64,000 nucleotides of DNA from Chanos chanos. Taxonomy: Eukaryota > Chordata > Actinopteri > Gonorynchiformes > Chanidae. Made by a program: the position numbers and the translations under genes. The notes below the pieces were generated by a model that was not told the origin of the DNA, ran no database searches, and worked only from the letters and a program-made list of their open reading frames with translations. The stretch lies in assembly GCF_902362185.1 (NCBI RefSeq), contig NC_044503.1, positions 26,539,484 through 26,603,483 on the forward strand, written 5' to 3'. Positions 24,363-36,982 of this stretch are shown piece after piece. Position 1 is the stretch's first letter, and each line of letters starts with the position of its first letter.

Positions 24363-24553
24363 ATTGTCAGACGATGACTGAAAGGCAAAATTAGTATCTG
24401 CTGAATCCTTAAAGCTGGAGTAGGCTATTACTGCGAGGAAACGTCCATATAAAAACCACGACTACCTTAATTCAAAGCAGGGAGGGAAAAGGAGAGTCGG
24501 ACAGAGAGAGATGGAACCTGTGGGATTCACACACCTGTTTCAGTTGGTTCATC

Positions 24554-24563
24554 TATTTATAAA
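24554..24563 (-). promoter_or_regulatory. nr0b2: nr0b2 TATA box with adjacent receptor half-site
   Basis: In the nr0b2 sense the sequence TTTATAAATA lies 190-200 bases before the ATG. About 30 bases further upstream (plus 24589-24601) is TGGTCAAGGTTCA, two degenerate nuclear-receptor half-sites close to the NR5A form TCAAGGTCA. The spacing fits a TATA promoter with a start near 24525. Mammalian SHP promoters are driven by LRH-1 sites, so the arrangement is plausible but unproven. Confidence 0.5.
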
Positions 24564-24899
24564 GGCAATTTACTCCGTTAAACCCGTGAACCTTGACCAG
24601 ACATGCAAACGGCATTTGCTTTGTGAAAAACAACTTGCCCCTGAGCTATGTGGCAATTGGCTATGGTCAATGCCAAAGTGATAAGGTTTTCTCAATGAAC
24701 ATCCATCACTGGAAAGATTCCACCTTTTTTCCCTTTCTTTTTGCACGTATATTGTTGGACGATCTCCACGATTCTTAATTAGGCAGTTTTTGGCGGATGA
24801 TTCAGTGGAATTTTCTTCCAATTATGATCGACACACCTTGTGACTTAGAGGAGTGTCACAGGGTGTAGATTTGACTGTGTTTTGAAGTCTTTTAAAAAT

Positions 24900-26290
24900 G
24901 GTATCATTTTCACAGACTTGACTGCATTTATTCTGGCTCTTCTCCCTTAAAAGATTTCAGTTTTTCGCTGTCAGTTAATAACACTTCCAATGCAAGATTA
25001 CGTAATGAAAGTTCTAAGTGACATCACCAATTTTTTTTTACTGATTTTTTTTTCTTTTTTACAAAGAAGGCAGCAAAAGAGGACCTAATGCACTGTACAC
25101 AAAATCTGTCTGATTAGTGTCATTACCCCCCCCCCCCCCCCAAAAAAAAAGGTTAGCTATACATATGGCTTAAAATCAAAATGAAACATACACTGAATAG
25201 AACTGACCTTGAACAGCAGTCTGACACTTTGACACAATTAAAAGTCTGTTGAACAACAGGACTGTGATGCCATATGGAGTCACTCATCCTCTATGGAATT
25301 ACTCATATTATATGGCGTCACTGATGTCATATTGAGTCACCATGACTAAGTAAAATCAACCCCTGGCTAGTGTGATAGTTGCTTATATCTTTGTGCACCA
25401 GCAAAAATGGAAGTCTTTAACCAAATGAAGTTGAAAACCATATCTGAAATGAGCTCTGTCAAATGTTCAATCTCTCGGTCAGCTTTGGGTTTGGTCAGCT
25501 CACTATGTCGAACAATTTACACAAATGCATTACAAGGTTTATTCTGACCATTGCATCCTCGCTCGCAAAATTTCCTCAGATTCTTCATGTCTTGACAAGA
25601 ACTAAAATCTGTTCCATTTGTTATCTGTCTTTGTTGATAGGAGTTGTTTTTTTTTTGGTTGTAGTGATCATACCTGCCGTGTCCTGGTTTATTATCTATT
25701 GCCTGCACTGCCTGGCACTAAGGCTACAGTCAGATAAGCAAATTGCTTTACTGGTGTTTATGGAAATTAACAAGTAGCTTCAGTGTGGTGCATTTTGATA
25801 GCGTAAATTTGAAGATAAGATGTTGGCATGTTCATGTTTCTTGAAAGTTAGTGGGACCGCCACACACACACACATACACTCACGTACACACTTAAACAAA
25901 CAACCAAAGGGGATGATTGGATTAGGCAGTAAACCCTGTTTTTCTTTTAGTTGTTGCATGACCAGTGTGTTAGGCACTAAGAAAATAAGATGATAGATAA
26001 TCAATTGTAAATCAGTGCCGATCAATGTATTCTTGTTATTGTGCAAAGATATGTACATCCCCTTCATTTGTTATAGAAACAGCTTAACAACAGTCCAGCC
26101 AAGACTCCATCAAGACTAGTCAGGGCTCCCAAAGATGCACACTGAAAAAACCCCCCACAAATTTTTACATTTTTAATGTTTCATATTCATTGTCGTTAAA
26201 CAGAAAATACACTTATACTTCAATTCGTCATGGAATTTCCCACAAAACATTTGTGTGTGTGTTTGTATGTGTGTGTGTGTGGGGGGGTGG

Positions 26291-26363
<73 letters not shown>

Positions 26364-29300
26364 ATACAGGTAGATAAACAGATTTGCCTCCCATAAAAGA
26401 GCTTAAGGTTCACATTCAGTCAGCGGAGGTGAATGGCAGGTGACATGCAGGTGCTCAGGATTCCCTGTAGAATCTTGTCACTGTGTGCACATGCTCTAAG
26501 AACATTAGAAAAAAATCAGACTTGTTCTGGGAGAGTTTTAATGGTTCTTCATACTCAGATGAAGAGCCATTGCTCGTAAAATTGCTCCATGTATCGATGG
26601 TTCACACAGCAAGCGTTTCCAGAAGCTATTGCAGTCTGACCAAACCCCGACAGAAAAAAAGAAAAAACCAGCAGATAGTTTACAGGGAGGAAAGTAATAG
26701 ATGTTTTGTACACATCCCAAATCTCTTACCTCAAACAGCTGCAAGTAAATGGGGCACAGCACAGTTCTCCTTTCCTGTCAATTATCTTTAAATACCTTCT
26801 GTTCATCGGCTGTTTCCAGACAGTGTTTAATACTCTGGCAATATGTTATGTGACACTATCTTTTTTAAAAATGTAACTATTTCCACTCTCGACTTTAATC
26901 TTTTCACATCACAAGCTTTCTTGTCTTTCACATGAGCCTGTAGGACACAGAGCTGTTTTTGTCACTGAACAGCACACTTCATTTTGGTCTGTGTCAGCTA
27001 AATAAATTTGTTAACCTTCAAAGAGGCATATAGGTGACCTTTAGACCAGGAACCTTGTGTTAAACTCTCTGCCATCCCATCCCATTGACAGAATCTAGGA
27101 TTTCTTTTCTTAAACACACATGGTCAGTCTGTGTGACACACGGGGGCAATAAAATGATTATGAGCGCTCTGTAACTGGCTTTAGTGTCCTGTGGAGGTGT
27201 GTGTATGTGTATGTGTGTGTGCGTGTGTGTGCGGGTGCGTGGGTGGAAAGGGGGGGGGGGGGGGTAATAATATTTTGTATTGAATGCTCAGTGAGAGTCA
27301 GTACAAAATGTTCTGAGATGTTTGATAGATGTAAACAACAATGCCACTTGTCTCTAGAAAAGCAGGTTAAAGGTGAATGAGTTAGGGACAATGAATGAAA
27401 GGGAGAATGTGTGACCACTGGGTCCAGAGGGTTGCTAGCCTGATGTAGTAATGTAAGGTGGCTGGTTCTCCTAGGCCTGTTCTTCTAATGATTGTTCTTG
27501 TTGTGGCACACATGGCAATTGAACTTAAAGCAGCAGCCGCTATGCTGCTGCAACAGGTCTCTTACTGTTTTTTTTCCCACAGGACAAAAGACTTGAAGCA
27601 GAACAAGCATGTTCAATGCTTCTACCATTGTTAAATGATAGAAATTTAATAGAAAATAATGGAGTACGTACCTGAGAACAGCTGTCAACATACACGTGTA
27701 TTTCAGTTTAAACCGGTGATCAGTAAAGGCAAAAATGACATTTAGAACTGAAGTCTGAATAATGAGTAGAAAGGAAGAGCATGGAAAGCATTCCCTAAAG
27801 AATGCCGTGGGTGCATAGAACCACAAATAGAAACATGTTTAGACAACTTACACTGTTGTTCTAATCAGTTCTGCGTGTTCCCTATCATGACCATGCAGCC
27901 ACATTTTGGCTTCGTCCATTACGACCTCAGCATGAAGACCGTCCAAAACAAAAGTGAAGTCGGCGATCGTGTGGTTCGTGAAAAACAACTCTGGGACATT
28001 GCAGTGACTAATTGCAGTGGGCTAAAGAATCATCGAAAACACCAAGCCTTCCTCTTTTGGTGGGTCACCAAACTATGCCAGTTAATAAGAAATCAGTCAC
28101 TGTGAATAAAACAGTTGCTATGACCAAAGACAGGTCACAACAGCTCTGTCAAAACAAGCCTGATTCTGTGAAATACATGATTTATTAATATCCGCGGGTG
28201 TCTCCCAACTTCTAATAGGATAGTGTACTTACTCACTTAGTTGGCAGTCAGTTGTAAACGCTCGAGATAAAAGCTGCGTTTATTGAAGCGAGGCGCAGTC
28301 TGAGACAGACACCGAGGACATTTTCTTATCGCGGCGGAGATAGTAAAATTATACCCATAAGATGATGTAATAACCCAGTGGGAACACAAGCGGTGTCCTT
28401 GTGGTGTTTTTGTGAAACTCTGACAGTTTTTTGCCTCAGGCTGTACAGTGCAATGCCCTCACATATTTTCATAACTTTGTATTGTAAAAAAAAATATGCT
28501 GAATGGTTATCCTCGGTCACTGAACTCTCATAATTCTATTCCACATGGTGAAATACTGTACTATAGAGAATTTAGACAGTGACATGGGAAAAAAAAACCT
28601 TGACCCAGTGCAAATATCATAGAGTACATGGAGTTGGTGTGATCTAGGTAGGGGAATCAATAGGTAAACTAGATCATCAGGGTCATTGGCCTCTTGTGAT
28701 AGCTTGACCAGACACACTTTCTACTGAATGTTTGACATCTACTTGTCTTTAAATGTGTAAATTAAACAAACAAACAAGTAATAAACAAACAAACAAACAG
28801 TATCCAACTACGCTTATCTACAACCTGTTGACAAGCTGAGATATTAACTATTAAGCTGATAGAGCAAAAATACATGCTTTTATTACCGACATCCGTCTGA
28901 CTCAATTCATGACCTTCAGTCACTCAGCACATTAAACGGAATTTAACACTTTAACAGAACACTTAAGACTTGGATTTTACCAGATCCCCTTTAATTCATT
29001 TTACACACAATGAAAGACCGATAAACTTTTAGTGATCAGTTCCCTTAACGAGGTCTAAATGATTGTGTATCTTAAAATAAATGTTTACTTTTGATCATTG
29101 CTGTTTCTTCAGACAAGTAGGTTTAGGGTTGAGATATAAATGTATGACAACCAATCTCAAATCCAATCCCATGACCTGCATTAATCCGTAACAAGGTGCA
29201 GGTGAACACGTATTTGTGTTAGTCCGCGACAGCCCCTGGAATCTATATATATATATATACATTTTATGGCCCCCCCCTCATAAAACACAGGTGAGTGTCA

Positions 29301-31860
29301 GTTCACCTCGGTAAATAAACCTAAATCATTCCCATGTCTGAGCTCCTGTCACCTGTTCCACAAAAGACATGTCTAGAATGCAAAACAAGGCGCTCTTAAT
29401 TCTTTTTTATGGTTTATGGCCCATTTTATAATGTTCTGGTGTTAAGTTTTCCCCCCCTCAGGTATTGCATAACATGGTCTCAATAAATCTTTAATCGCTT
29501 GTTTGTGAAGATGTTTATTTCAACATTCAGGTAATACTGACTTGACATACTTTACCCTCAAGGAAGCAACTGATTACAACTGAATCGCAATCTGATACCA
29601 GAAATAAATGTACTCTTAATATGCGATTAGAAGCATAGTTGACTTGACAAGACTGAAACAACTTGGTTTCGAAATTGTAATTTGTAATGTTTACTGGAAC
29701 CTCAAAAAGACCTCGCATCTCAAAGCAAAATGCTGAAGCAAAGAGTGGGTTGGAAATCCTTTTCATATTTGTGTTACAGAATCTAGTTCAACCGTTTATC
29801 TTCTTGGTTTCTTGAAGTTTTGTTCCTCAGTTTTGATGGTATAAGTTCTCACCATAATCCAAAAACTACTTCCCTCTTCAAGAAGTCAAACTGAAGATGT
29901 GTATCAAGACTGTAGGTATGTTGAGGGCATTAACGGTTGAAGCCCCTCTCTGGCGTAGCTTTTGCTGTGGTTTCATTTGAGTCTTTAGAGGCTACATTGC
30001 ATAGTCTTACAATTTCGGGTCTTTGGGGACAGCGGCAGTGAAACGCCACACAGAGAGCTGAGACGTCAGTGGATCTACAAATAGTCTCTCTTGCACCTAC
30101 TTGTCCTCAGCCACATTTTGTGTTCTTACTGCCACCTGGTGTTTATTTCACTTAAAGCCTAGCACGTAAATTCACCCAGCCAAACTAACTGGTTCTACAC
30201 CCTAAACTACACACAACCTTTTTAGTCTTTAAAAACATAAAATCTGAAAATTTTAATAAGAGACATTTTTAAAAATAAATAATTGGCTTCTCTATACCTG
30301 GCCGATTAAATATCCTTTATTTTTGTCTTCAGTATTTTTTAGTTAAGGAAGCTGACACAACAGCTCTGCTGGCTCTTTTCTTAGAAACATCATACATCTT
30401 GTTGAACACGTGAACTAAGCAGAAACACTGAGTAAAATGGGTTTGGTTAGTTAAGGACGTCTGATTCCTGTAGTGCTAGCAACTGGTAATGAATCACTAG
30501 CTGACTTTCACGAGACAGACTAACAGAAAAACCTGAAATATTACAGTTACGCTACAATGTCAAAAGGTAATCATTAAACGTTAGCGTGTATGTCAGGCTA
30601 ATATAATTTTTGACCAGTAATGAAATGGAAGAATTGTGGCAATGAGCTAATTTAATCCTTACAGACAACTTGCTAACTGCTTATGTGTCATTTACCCCTT
30701 TTTTTTATCTGTCATAGATAGATGGTTTAATACTGATTTAACGCTGTTGATCTGCGCTCCAAAAACATTTTTAAAAAAAAAAAGTCCCTGGAGAACAACT
30801 AAGCATTCATGGAAAATTCAGGTGTTCTCCAAAAAAAAAAAAAAAAAAATCAGTCAATGTTTTGGAGAGCGTGTCAGTACGGTGAGTGGAAAAATACGGA
30901 ATTTTTGTCTTTCAAACACACCCTCAGAGATGACAAGCTGACTTTTTCATCCCAAATAAAGAACAGCACTTCACAGGGAATCAGATACCTGAAAACTCCC
31001 TCACATTCTTGGAAATGCTAAACAGATAAACATTACTCACACAAAAGCATTCTTTCTCCCTATAGCTTCCCAGTATTCCTTACATCTATTCGATTTGTTT
31101 CCACTGCACTCCTCAGAGAAAATGGCTGCTCTTTACCAGTCTTATTTTCCCCATCATAACGATATGGAAGGTAATCCAGCTCTCGTGGGAAAATGACTGC
31201 AGCATCTTGACAGAGCTGCGCAAAAAAATTCACGTTCTCCTATTCCGTCCTAGAAAACTGGAATTCCATTATGGGCCCAATCTGTGAAAGCCTTGGATTA
31301 CACCGTGAAATGTGTTCCAATCCCCACACGGCAAAACTGTGCTGGAATGTTGATCAGGCTTATGTTGCAAGTATGGTCAATATACAGGGGCAAATTGTTT
31401 GAGACATTTGTTTGGTGTAGTTTGAAAGCATAAAAGATGGTGTGTGTGTGTGTGTGTGCATGTGTGTGTGCATCATGGCATTCAAACACTTTGGGTAGCT
31501 TTTCTTTATTTACGTAGATTATCCCAAACACAAAGCACTCTGGCAGAAGAAGGAGGTACCCCTACTTTCCCAGAGAATTTCAAAAATACACTGGGTATCT
31601 CACAAGCTTTTCACCACGAAACAAATTCTTGATACCCAAAATAACCCAATGTCAGCAAATTAAAATAATCAAAAACAATAATAAAATTAAGAAAACACAG
31701 TATATATGTTCATAGCTCGCAAAAAATGTCTAACTTGTTGTGAGATGGAGGTGGTCTGTAATTTATAAAACAACACTGGTGTTCTGACCTGACAGATTTC
31801 ATCGTATAATTGCATGCCTTTGATTTTATGAGTTTTAACACTTAAAAACGTGGTTTGAAT
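24900..31860. other. Intergenic interval at the synteny junction
   Basis: Almost 7 kb between the nr0b2 promoter and the efhb 3' end with no recognised exon; the open frames here are short and match nothing I know. It contains poly-C at about 25127-25142, poly-G near 27250-27264, a CTAT repeat at 26291-26361, CA/GT runs near 25862, 26252 and 31440, and a promoter-like patch near 28255-28330. This is where the 1p36-type and 3p24-type gene blocks join. Confidence 0.5.
26291..26361. repeat. (CTAT)n microsatellite
   Basis: About 17-18 perfect TCTA units preceded by a GT run and poly-G. The (SIYLY)-like open frame across it is an artefact of the repeat. Confidence 0.95.
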
Positions 31861-31890
31861 ACTCTCTCAAGTTACGTCGCAGTGATATGG

Positions 31891-31896
31891 TTTATT
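31891..31896 (-). other. efhb: efhb polyadenylation signal
   Basis: AATAAA in the efhb sense, about 100 bases after its stop codon. Confidence 0.55.
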
Positions 31897-31994
31897 CAGC
31901 CTCTTCAGAAATTTGTAGACCTCATCAAAACTTAAAAGCTTCTCGAAACAAAATATTAAAAAAGTTCTGCTCTTTGAAGAGAAAGTATTTCGGT

Positions 31995-34715
31995 TTAATT
32001 GGCCTGGAGTTCTCGGAGAACATTTCGGAAGCTCTCCACGCACACTTCTCCTGCCGGATGTCTCATGGACGCCAGATTCCACGCTTCATCGAACGTGTCT
32101 CCAGTGACGCTCTTACCCACGTTCTGGAAGATCAGGGCCATCTGGAGTAGATTAAAGAATGAGTCCATATTTCATAACATTGCGCTCATTGAAACTGACA
32201 TAACCATTTGTAGGCTATTCTTCAGTTCAAATAACACAATATGAATTGATTAGCTTTGAGTAATTAACATGAATGAGTGTTTTAGTAATTAAACGTTCAC
32301 CTCCTCCTTGGTGCGTGGGGAGAAGAAGTGCTCCTCGTGGACCCCCCAGAAGGAGTGCAGGGTAGGGTTGAGAAGATCGTATGCTGTGGCCTGGTCGCCG
32401 TAATTTGTCCTGTCGCTTATCCGCTTGATTCGTGGGGGTGGCAGATCTGTACGAACTGTCGGAATCCCGTATGTGTGATAATCTGTGACAAAGGTATCGG
32501 GAAATAAGAAATTCTCATTTTGCTTAAAATCTTTCATGTTAGCGCTATATGAAAAATGTTGCGAAGAGTAAATATAAGTTGCTCGGAATTAGCATGAATG
32601 AGCACTTAATTATTACTGACCCCTGGCTTGTGTTAAATGACAACAAGTTGTCAAACAAAGTGAAAAAAGGTTCCTTAAATATCTGAGAAAATGTTCAGAA
32701 ATCTTCATATAAGCATTCGCTGGCCACAGATCCCAATGCTTAAGTTGAAATTTGCGCGAGTTTGACTTACTGGCAGTAGGAACTCCCCCCACAACGGCTC
32801 GGATAAGAGAAGAGGAGGTGATGAATCGGTCCTGCGTCGTCCTGGGACGGGGCAGAGTTTTGGGGGTCTTCAGGCTACCCCCCACCTCAACTGACTCCAG
32901 ATCATCAGGCCTAATAAGGGCTCTGGACTCAGCCTGATTCCCTGGATCTGATCCCTGCAGCTCCTTTCTCTGCATGTTAGCCGGGGCACTGCTTACGTCA
33001 CGCTCTACAGAGTGGGGGACACCCAAACAAAGCCGTTCGTTTACATGAAGAACAGAGCTAGACGCCACAGGACACGTGTGAATTTGGACAACACCGCTCA
33101 CTCTGGGACGTATATCACGACCACTGAGTTAAGGCATGTGAGTTCACCTTTGGTAAGAATCATCTGCTCGGTTTTATTGATGGGCATCTTGTCCTTCCAG
33201 TTCAGAAAGTTAGCGAACTCTAAGAAGTTGATGTGTCCGTCTTTGTCAACATCACAGTAGTCCATAATGCAGTCAAGCAACGGACCGCTAATGTCCAGGT
33301 TAAACTGGCGACACACATCCAGCAAGTCCTCCTTATCTATCTTTCCTTGGCCTTTCTGCGCAAAGAGATAAGGGGCATGCACAAAAAAAGGCAGCATAAT
33401 AAATTACTGAAGTAAAGATTTACAACTGCAGCCAACCAGCGCTCGAATCGACCGAAGCTCTGATCGTTTCTCTGACGATTTCAGGTTAAAGCCTTCACAA
33501 AGTTTGGGTCCTTTGAGTTTATTTCTATACGTTATCATTCAAATTCCCCAGGGGTATTGCTAAAACCTCTTTAATAATAGAAATCTTCAGCTTGATATCT
33601 GTCACTTGCAAATGTGATCCATTTCATTGATGTGTAATACCTTCATACAGCACATATGAATTATTCATCCCTGTATTATCAGAGCCTGTTTATGAAGTTA
33701 GGAGAGCCAAAAATGTCACATTGAGGACATAAACCATTAATTTATGACAGACATTTGTGGATATTTGTCAGCAGGGTGTGTTAGCATGTGTGACACCAAC
33801 ACAATTCCTCACCTTGTCATAGTGCCGAAAAGCCTGCAGCAGGGAGCCAAAGTTGTGAAAGTTGGCCTTTTTCAGGTGCTGACGAACGGCAGTGACAAGT
33901 GTACGCTGTCTGTCCTTCCCCCAGAGGTACTCCGTGGGTGGGGTACAGTGCAGGAGGTCACCAAGACCTGTAGACAGAGTGAGCAACTCAGAACTGAATT
34001 TTAATGGATTAATGGAGAAAGCTGTAACGCCTTTGCAGAAACGAAATCAGATATTACCAAAGTTGTCAGGGCGCATCAAAATTCCAAGTGTGCGGTTTGG
34101 TGCAACGTTCATTGTCTCTGCTATTCTAGAACAGATCGGATGGTACTCACATTACAAAAAGCGTTCACGTTTAATGCAAAGTTCTCTTCAGTTAATTAAC
34201 ATTAAGACATAAATGAGAGCTGACATATCAGGACTAACACATAAATTACATGTCACAGGAGTGTGAGCGCCACGTCATACGTTTATGTTGGACTTACGGA
34301 TCATGCACTTTGCCGATCTGGGGCTGTGTCCTCTCTCTGAAGTCATCACAACGCCTTGAAACACACTTTGCACTGTTACCCCTGAGAAAGAGTGAGACTG
34401 GTCGATAAGAAACCTAACTTTGTGATATTCATTTGGTCATAATGTTTCTCTGTGAGATAATGATTCTGTTACAGCATAATGAATGCACTTATCAGAACTA
34501 ATGCTTTTCATTAAAATGGCTCTGTTTTCTGTGACAGAGAGTGTGAGCACCCAGTATTCAACATATTGCAGTGTCAGACTGATAATAATCATTTTAGATT
34601 AGATTAATATGAGTTAAGTGCATAGAGTGAAAAACTATATACTATAATCTTATATTGTGTTTACATATGCATGTGTGTAAATATGTGTATGTATATATGT
34701 ATGAATGTATGTATA

Positions 34716-34753
<38 letters not shown>

Positions 34754-36982
34754 CTATATATATTATAGTATTTGTAACACAGTTATTGCAGATAACATAG
34801 GTTCGAGCAAGTCGAGCAAGTGACGTCAATTATTGTCCCAACATTCTCCAATCTCCCAAATCCATCTATTTAAAAATGTGTCATATTATCTTTGATGGAA
34901 ACATGCAGCTAAAAACCTAAACCTACAGCTGAGTGTCACTTCGCCAGTGGAGGGACTTTGAAACATTGCGTCCATCGTTGTAGTGAGGAGTGGGAACTCC
35001 AAACCTGCTGTCTTTCCCATAGGAGGTCCAATCATACTTCCTATCCACTCGCTCTCCTAAATGAAGTGGAATAGCAATATTTCAGTAATAGTGGTGTTTG
35101 AGACATTACAACATGTTGAATCACCCATACTCATTCATTCTAATTAGGGTTGCGGGGGGTGCTCAGCGCTCACTGAGCGAAAAGCGGGAAAACATCCTGG
35201 GCAGATCGCCAATCCATCGCAGTCACCCATACTCATTATGTCAAAATAAGAGAAATCCAAATAGAGTCTACAAAGCCCATTTTCATATGAAGTTGCAATG
35301 ATTATCTAAACATGATGAGACTCATTCACGTAGTTTAGTCACGATCAGTGAAAGACATTATGATCTGCACAGATAGGTGTGACTTCCTTAGGCGTGTGAA
35401 TACAACATCTATACAAAAATATTGGTTATCCAAATTATGAACTAGCAGCAAACAAACTAGGGTCTTATTTGTCAAATCCCACCGGTTGGGCCTAACTATA
35501 TGGATAAATAATTGAAAAGGCATTAACTTGACAATCCATAGCATGTACAGAGCCTGTTAACAATTGCAGATGCATGAGCACCGCACTGGCTACATCTTAC
35601 CCGCAAAATAGGCATTGTGTGAGCGGATATACTGCTGGTGTGCCTCCAGAGCCTCTTTCTCCACCTGCTCAGCGGTTTTGGGTGGATTAACGATCTCACT
35701 TGCCTTTAAAGCTGAAGATGGATTTTCAAAAGTAAACAAATAAATAAATACTTTTTAAACTGGGCTGCTACACATTTTAGCCAGATGGACTGACGTTAAC
35801 GTCATTTTGACCTGCTAATGTTTTGCCTGCGACTTTATGAAATACTCTGACCCCTCGCTGGTCATGTTGCTGGTTTAGGAATAAAGGAGCAAAAGTGTGC
35901 TAAAATAAAAACATGATGTGCGCACGTTCGAGTGACTTGACACCAAAAGTGGTTTTATCCGCGTCAACCCAGTTTGGTAAGCCAGGACCCTGCTTCTGTG
36001 ATTTTCCAAGAGGAGCTCTCTGATTGCTGGCATAAACAGCTTCTTGAAGCTGACGCAGCCTGTGATGGTAACGTGTCTTGGGTGTCGGGTTGATGAGTGA
36101 TCCTCCCTATACATGTAATGCAAACACAAGAATCAGCATTTACTCTCAGTTCAACATTCCTAAGGCTGTTTGTCTTCTGGTTCGGTGGAATTAAGTTCCT
36201 CTCAACAATGAGACAACAGATGAAAGCTCGATTTAATGCAATCACTGGTGTAAATCTTCACAATCAAAAGCCTTAATGAAAACATTTTTATGAGCTGATT
36301 CATAATGTTCTCATTATTACTCACAGTGATGGAGGCTTTCGTGCTAATTCCGTGAGTCACAGTACTGGCAATGTCAGGGTCGTTAGCCTTCCCATAGAAA
36401 ACGCGAATCACCCCTGGACCGGGACGAGTGGTGTTCAGAAACTTTCTCACCACCGGTGGCGTGACAGGCTAAAAAATGATCGAAAACACTTTTGAATCAG
36501 TATATCGCAGGGCAGAAATAAAGAAAGTTTAAAGTTTTACTTATACAAGTAGATCACTTTCCACTGAGCCCATCTCTTAATAAAAGCGACACCGCTGACA
36601 GACTTACATCTTAGTTGTGTGTTACTACTCTGTGATTCAGTATAATCACTGTTCAAACGTAGGTTGAAGTGCATTTTTTGAAGTTGAAGTTATTAGCGTG
36701 GCCTTTTCATTAATTTAGTTTTGAATATGTCATACCTTGGGTATTATCTCCTGAAGACAAGTCTTGGCCCTGTCACCGACCGGTATGAGTTTCCCTGCCT
36801 TTTCGAAGGGGAATAAATAAACTATTTTAGCTCAGTGAGTAAACTTACAATTTCACGTACAATTCATTATCAAAAAGTGTTTGGTCACAGATTAGCACTG
36901 TAACGAACAACAGCATGTCAATGAGCTGAAATTTGGTAGCCTTACCGCTCGTATAGTCGGAAATGTGTCCCTTAGTCTCCAT
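31995..36982 (-). CDS. efhb: EF-hand domain family member B (CFAP21)
   Basis: Thirteen exons, 5' to 3': 36982-36946, 36794-36736, 36468-36325, 36106-35926, 35711-35601, 35056-34927, 34381-34298, 34125-34058, 33967-33813, 33355-33148, 33004-32771, 32482-32301, 32141-31995. They total 579 residues (human about 833, which has a longer N-terminus). EFHB/CFAP21 is a calcium-binding protein inside doublet microtubules of motile cilia; it is also reported to affect store-operated calcium entry. Hallmarks are [65 protein letters not shown] and [13 protein letters not shown]-hand 1 ([12 protein letters not shown], about residues 322-333) is non-canonical; EF-hand 2 ([12 protein letters not shown], about 358-369) is canonical, followed by [12 protein letters not shown]. 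The C-terminus has [20 protein letters not shown]. All phases close. The weakest call is the donor at 35925 (GTGCGC), chosen because it keeps length and phase against human. It is head-to-head with rab5a. Confidence 0.93.
34717..34757. repeat. (GT)n/(TA)n microsatellite
   Basis: A GT run passing into TA repeats in efhb intron 6, between the exons at 35056-34927 and 34381-34298. Confidence 0.85.
35121..35237 (+). mobile_element. L2-type 3' tail fragment with a target-site duplication
   Basis: In efhb intron 5 the sequence from about 35143 (AATTAGGGTTGCGGGGGG), through GCTCAGCGCTCACTGAGCG, to CAGATCGCCAATCCATCGCAG is the familiar 3' end of fish L2-family elements (form 'agggtcgcgggggtgctggagcc...ggacagatcgccagtccatcgcag'). 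It is flanked by the identical 15-mer TCACCCATACTCATT at 35121-35135 and 35223-35237, read as a target-site duplication. It is inserted opposite to efhb. Confidence 0.7.

Noticed and set aside
27485-27826. 113-residue minus-strand open frame with several Cys at its end
   Set aside because: No family resemblance, AT-rich, no splice partners; most likely chance.
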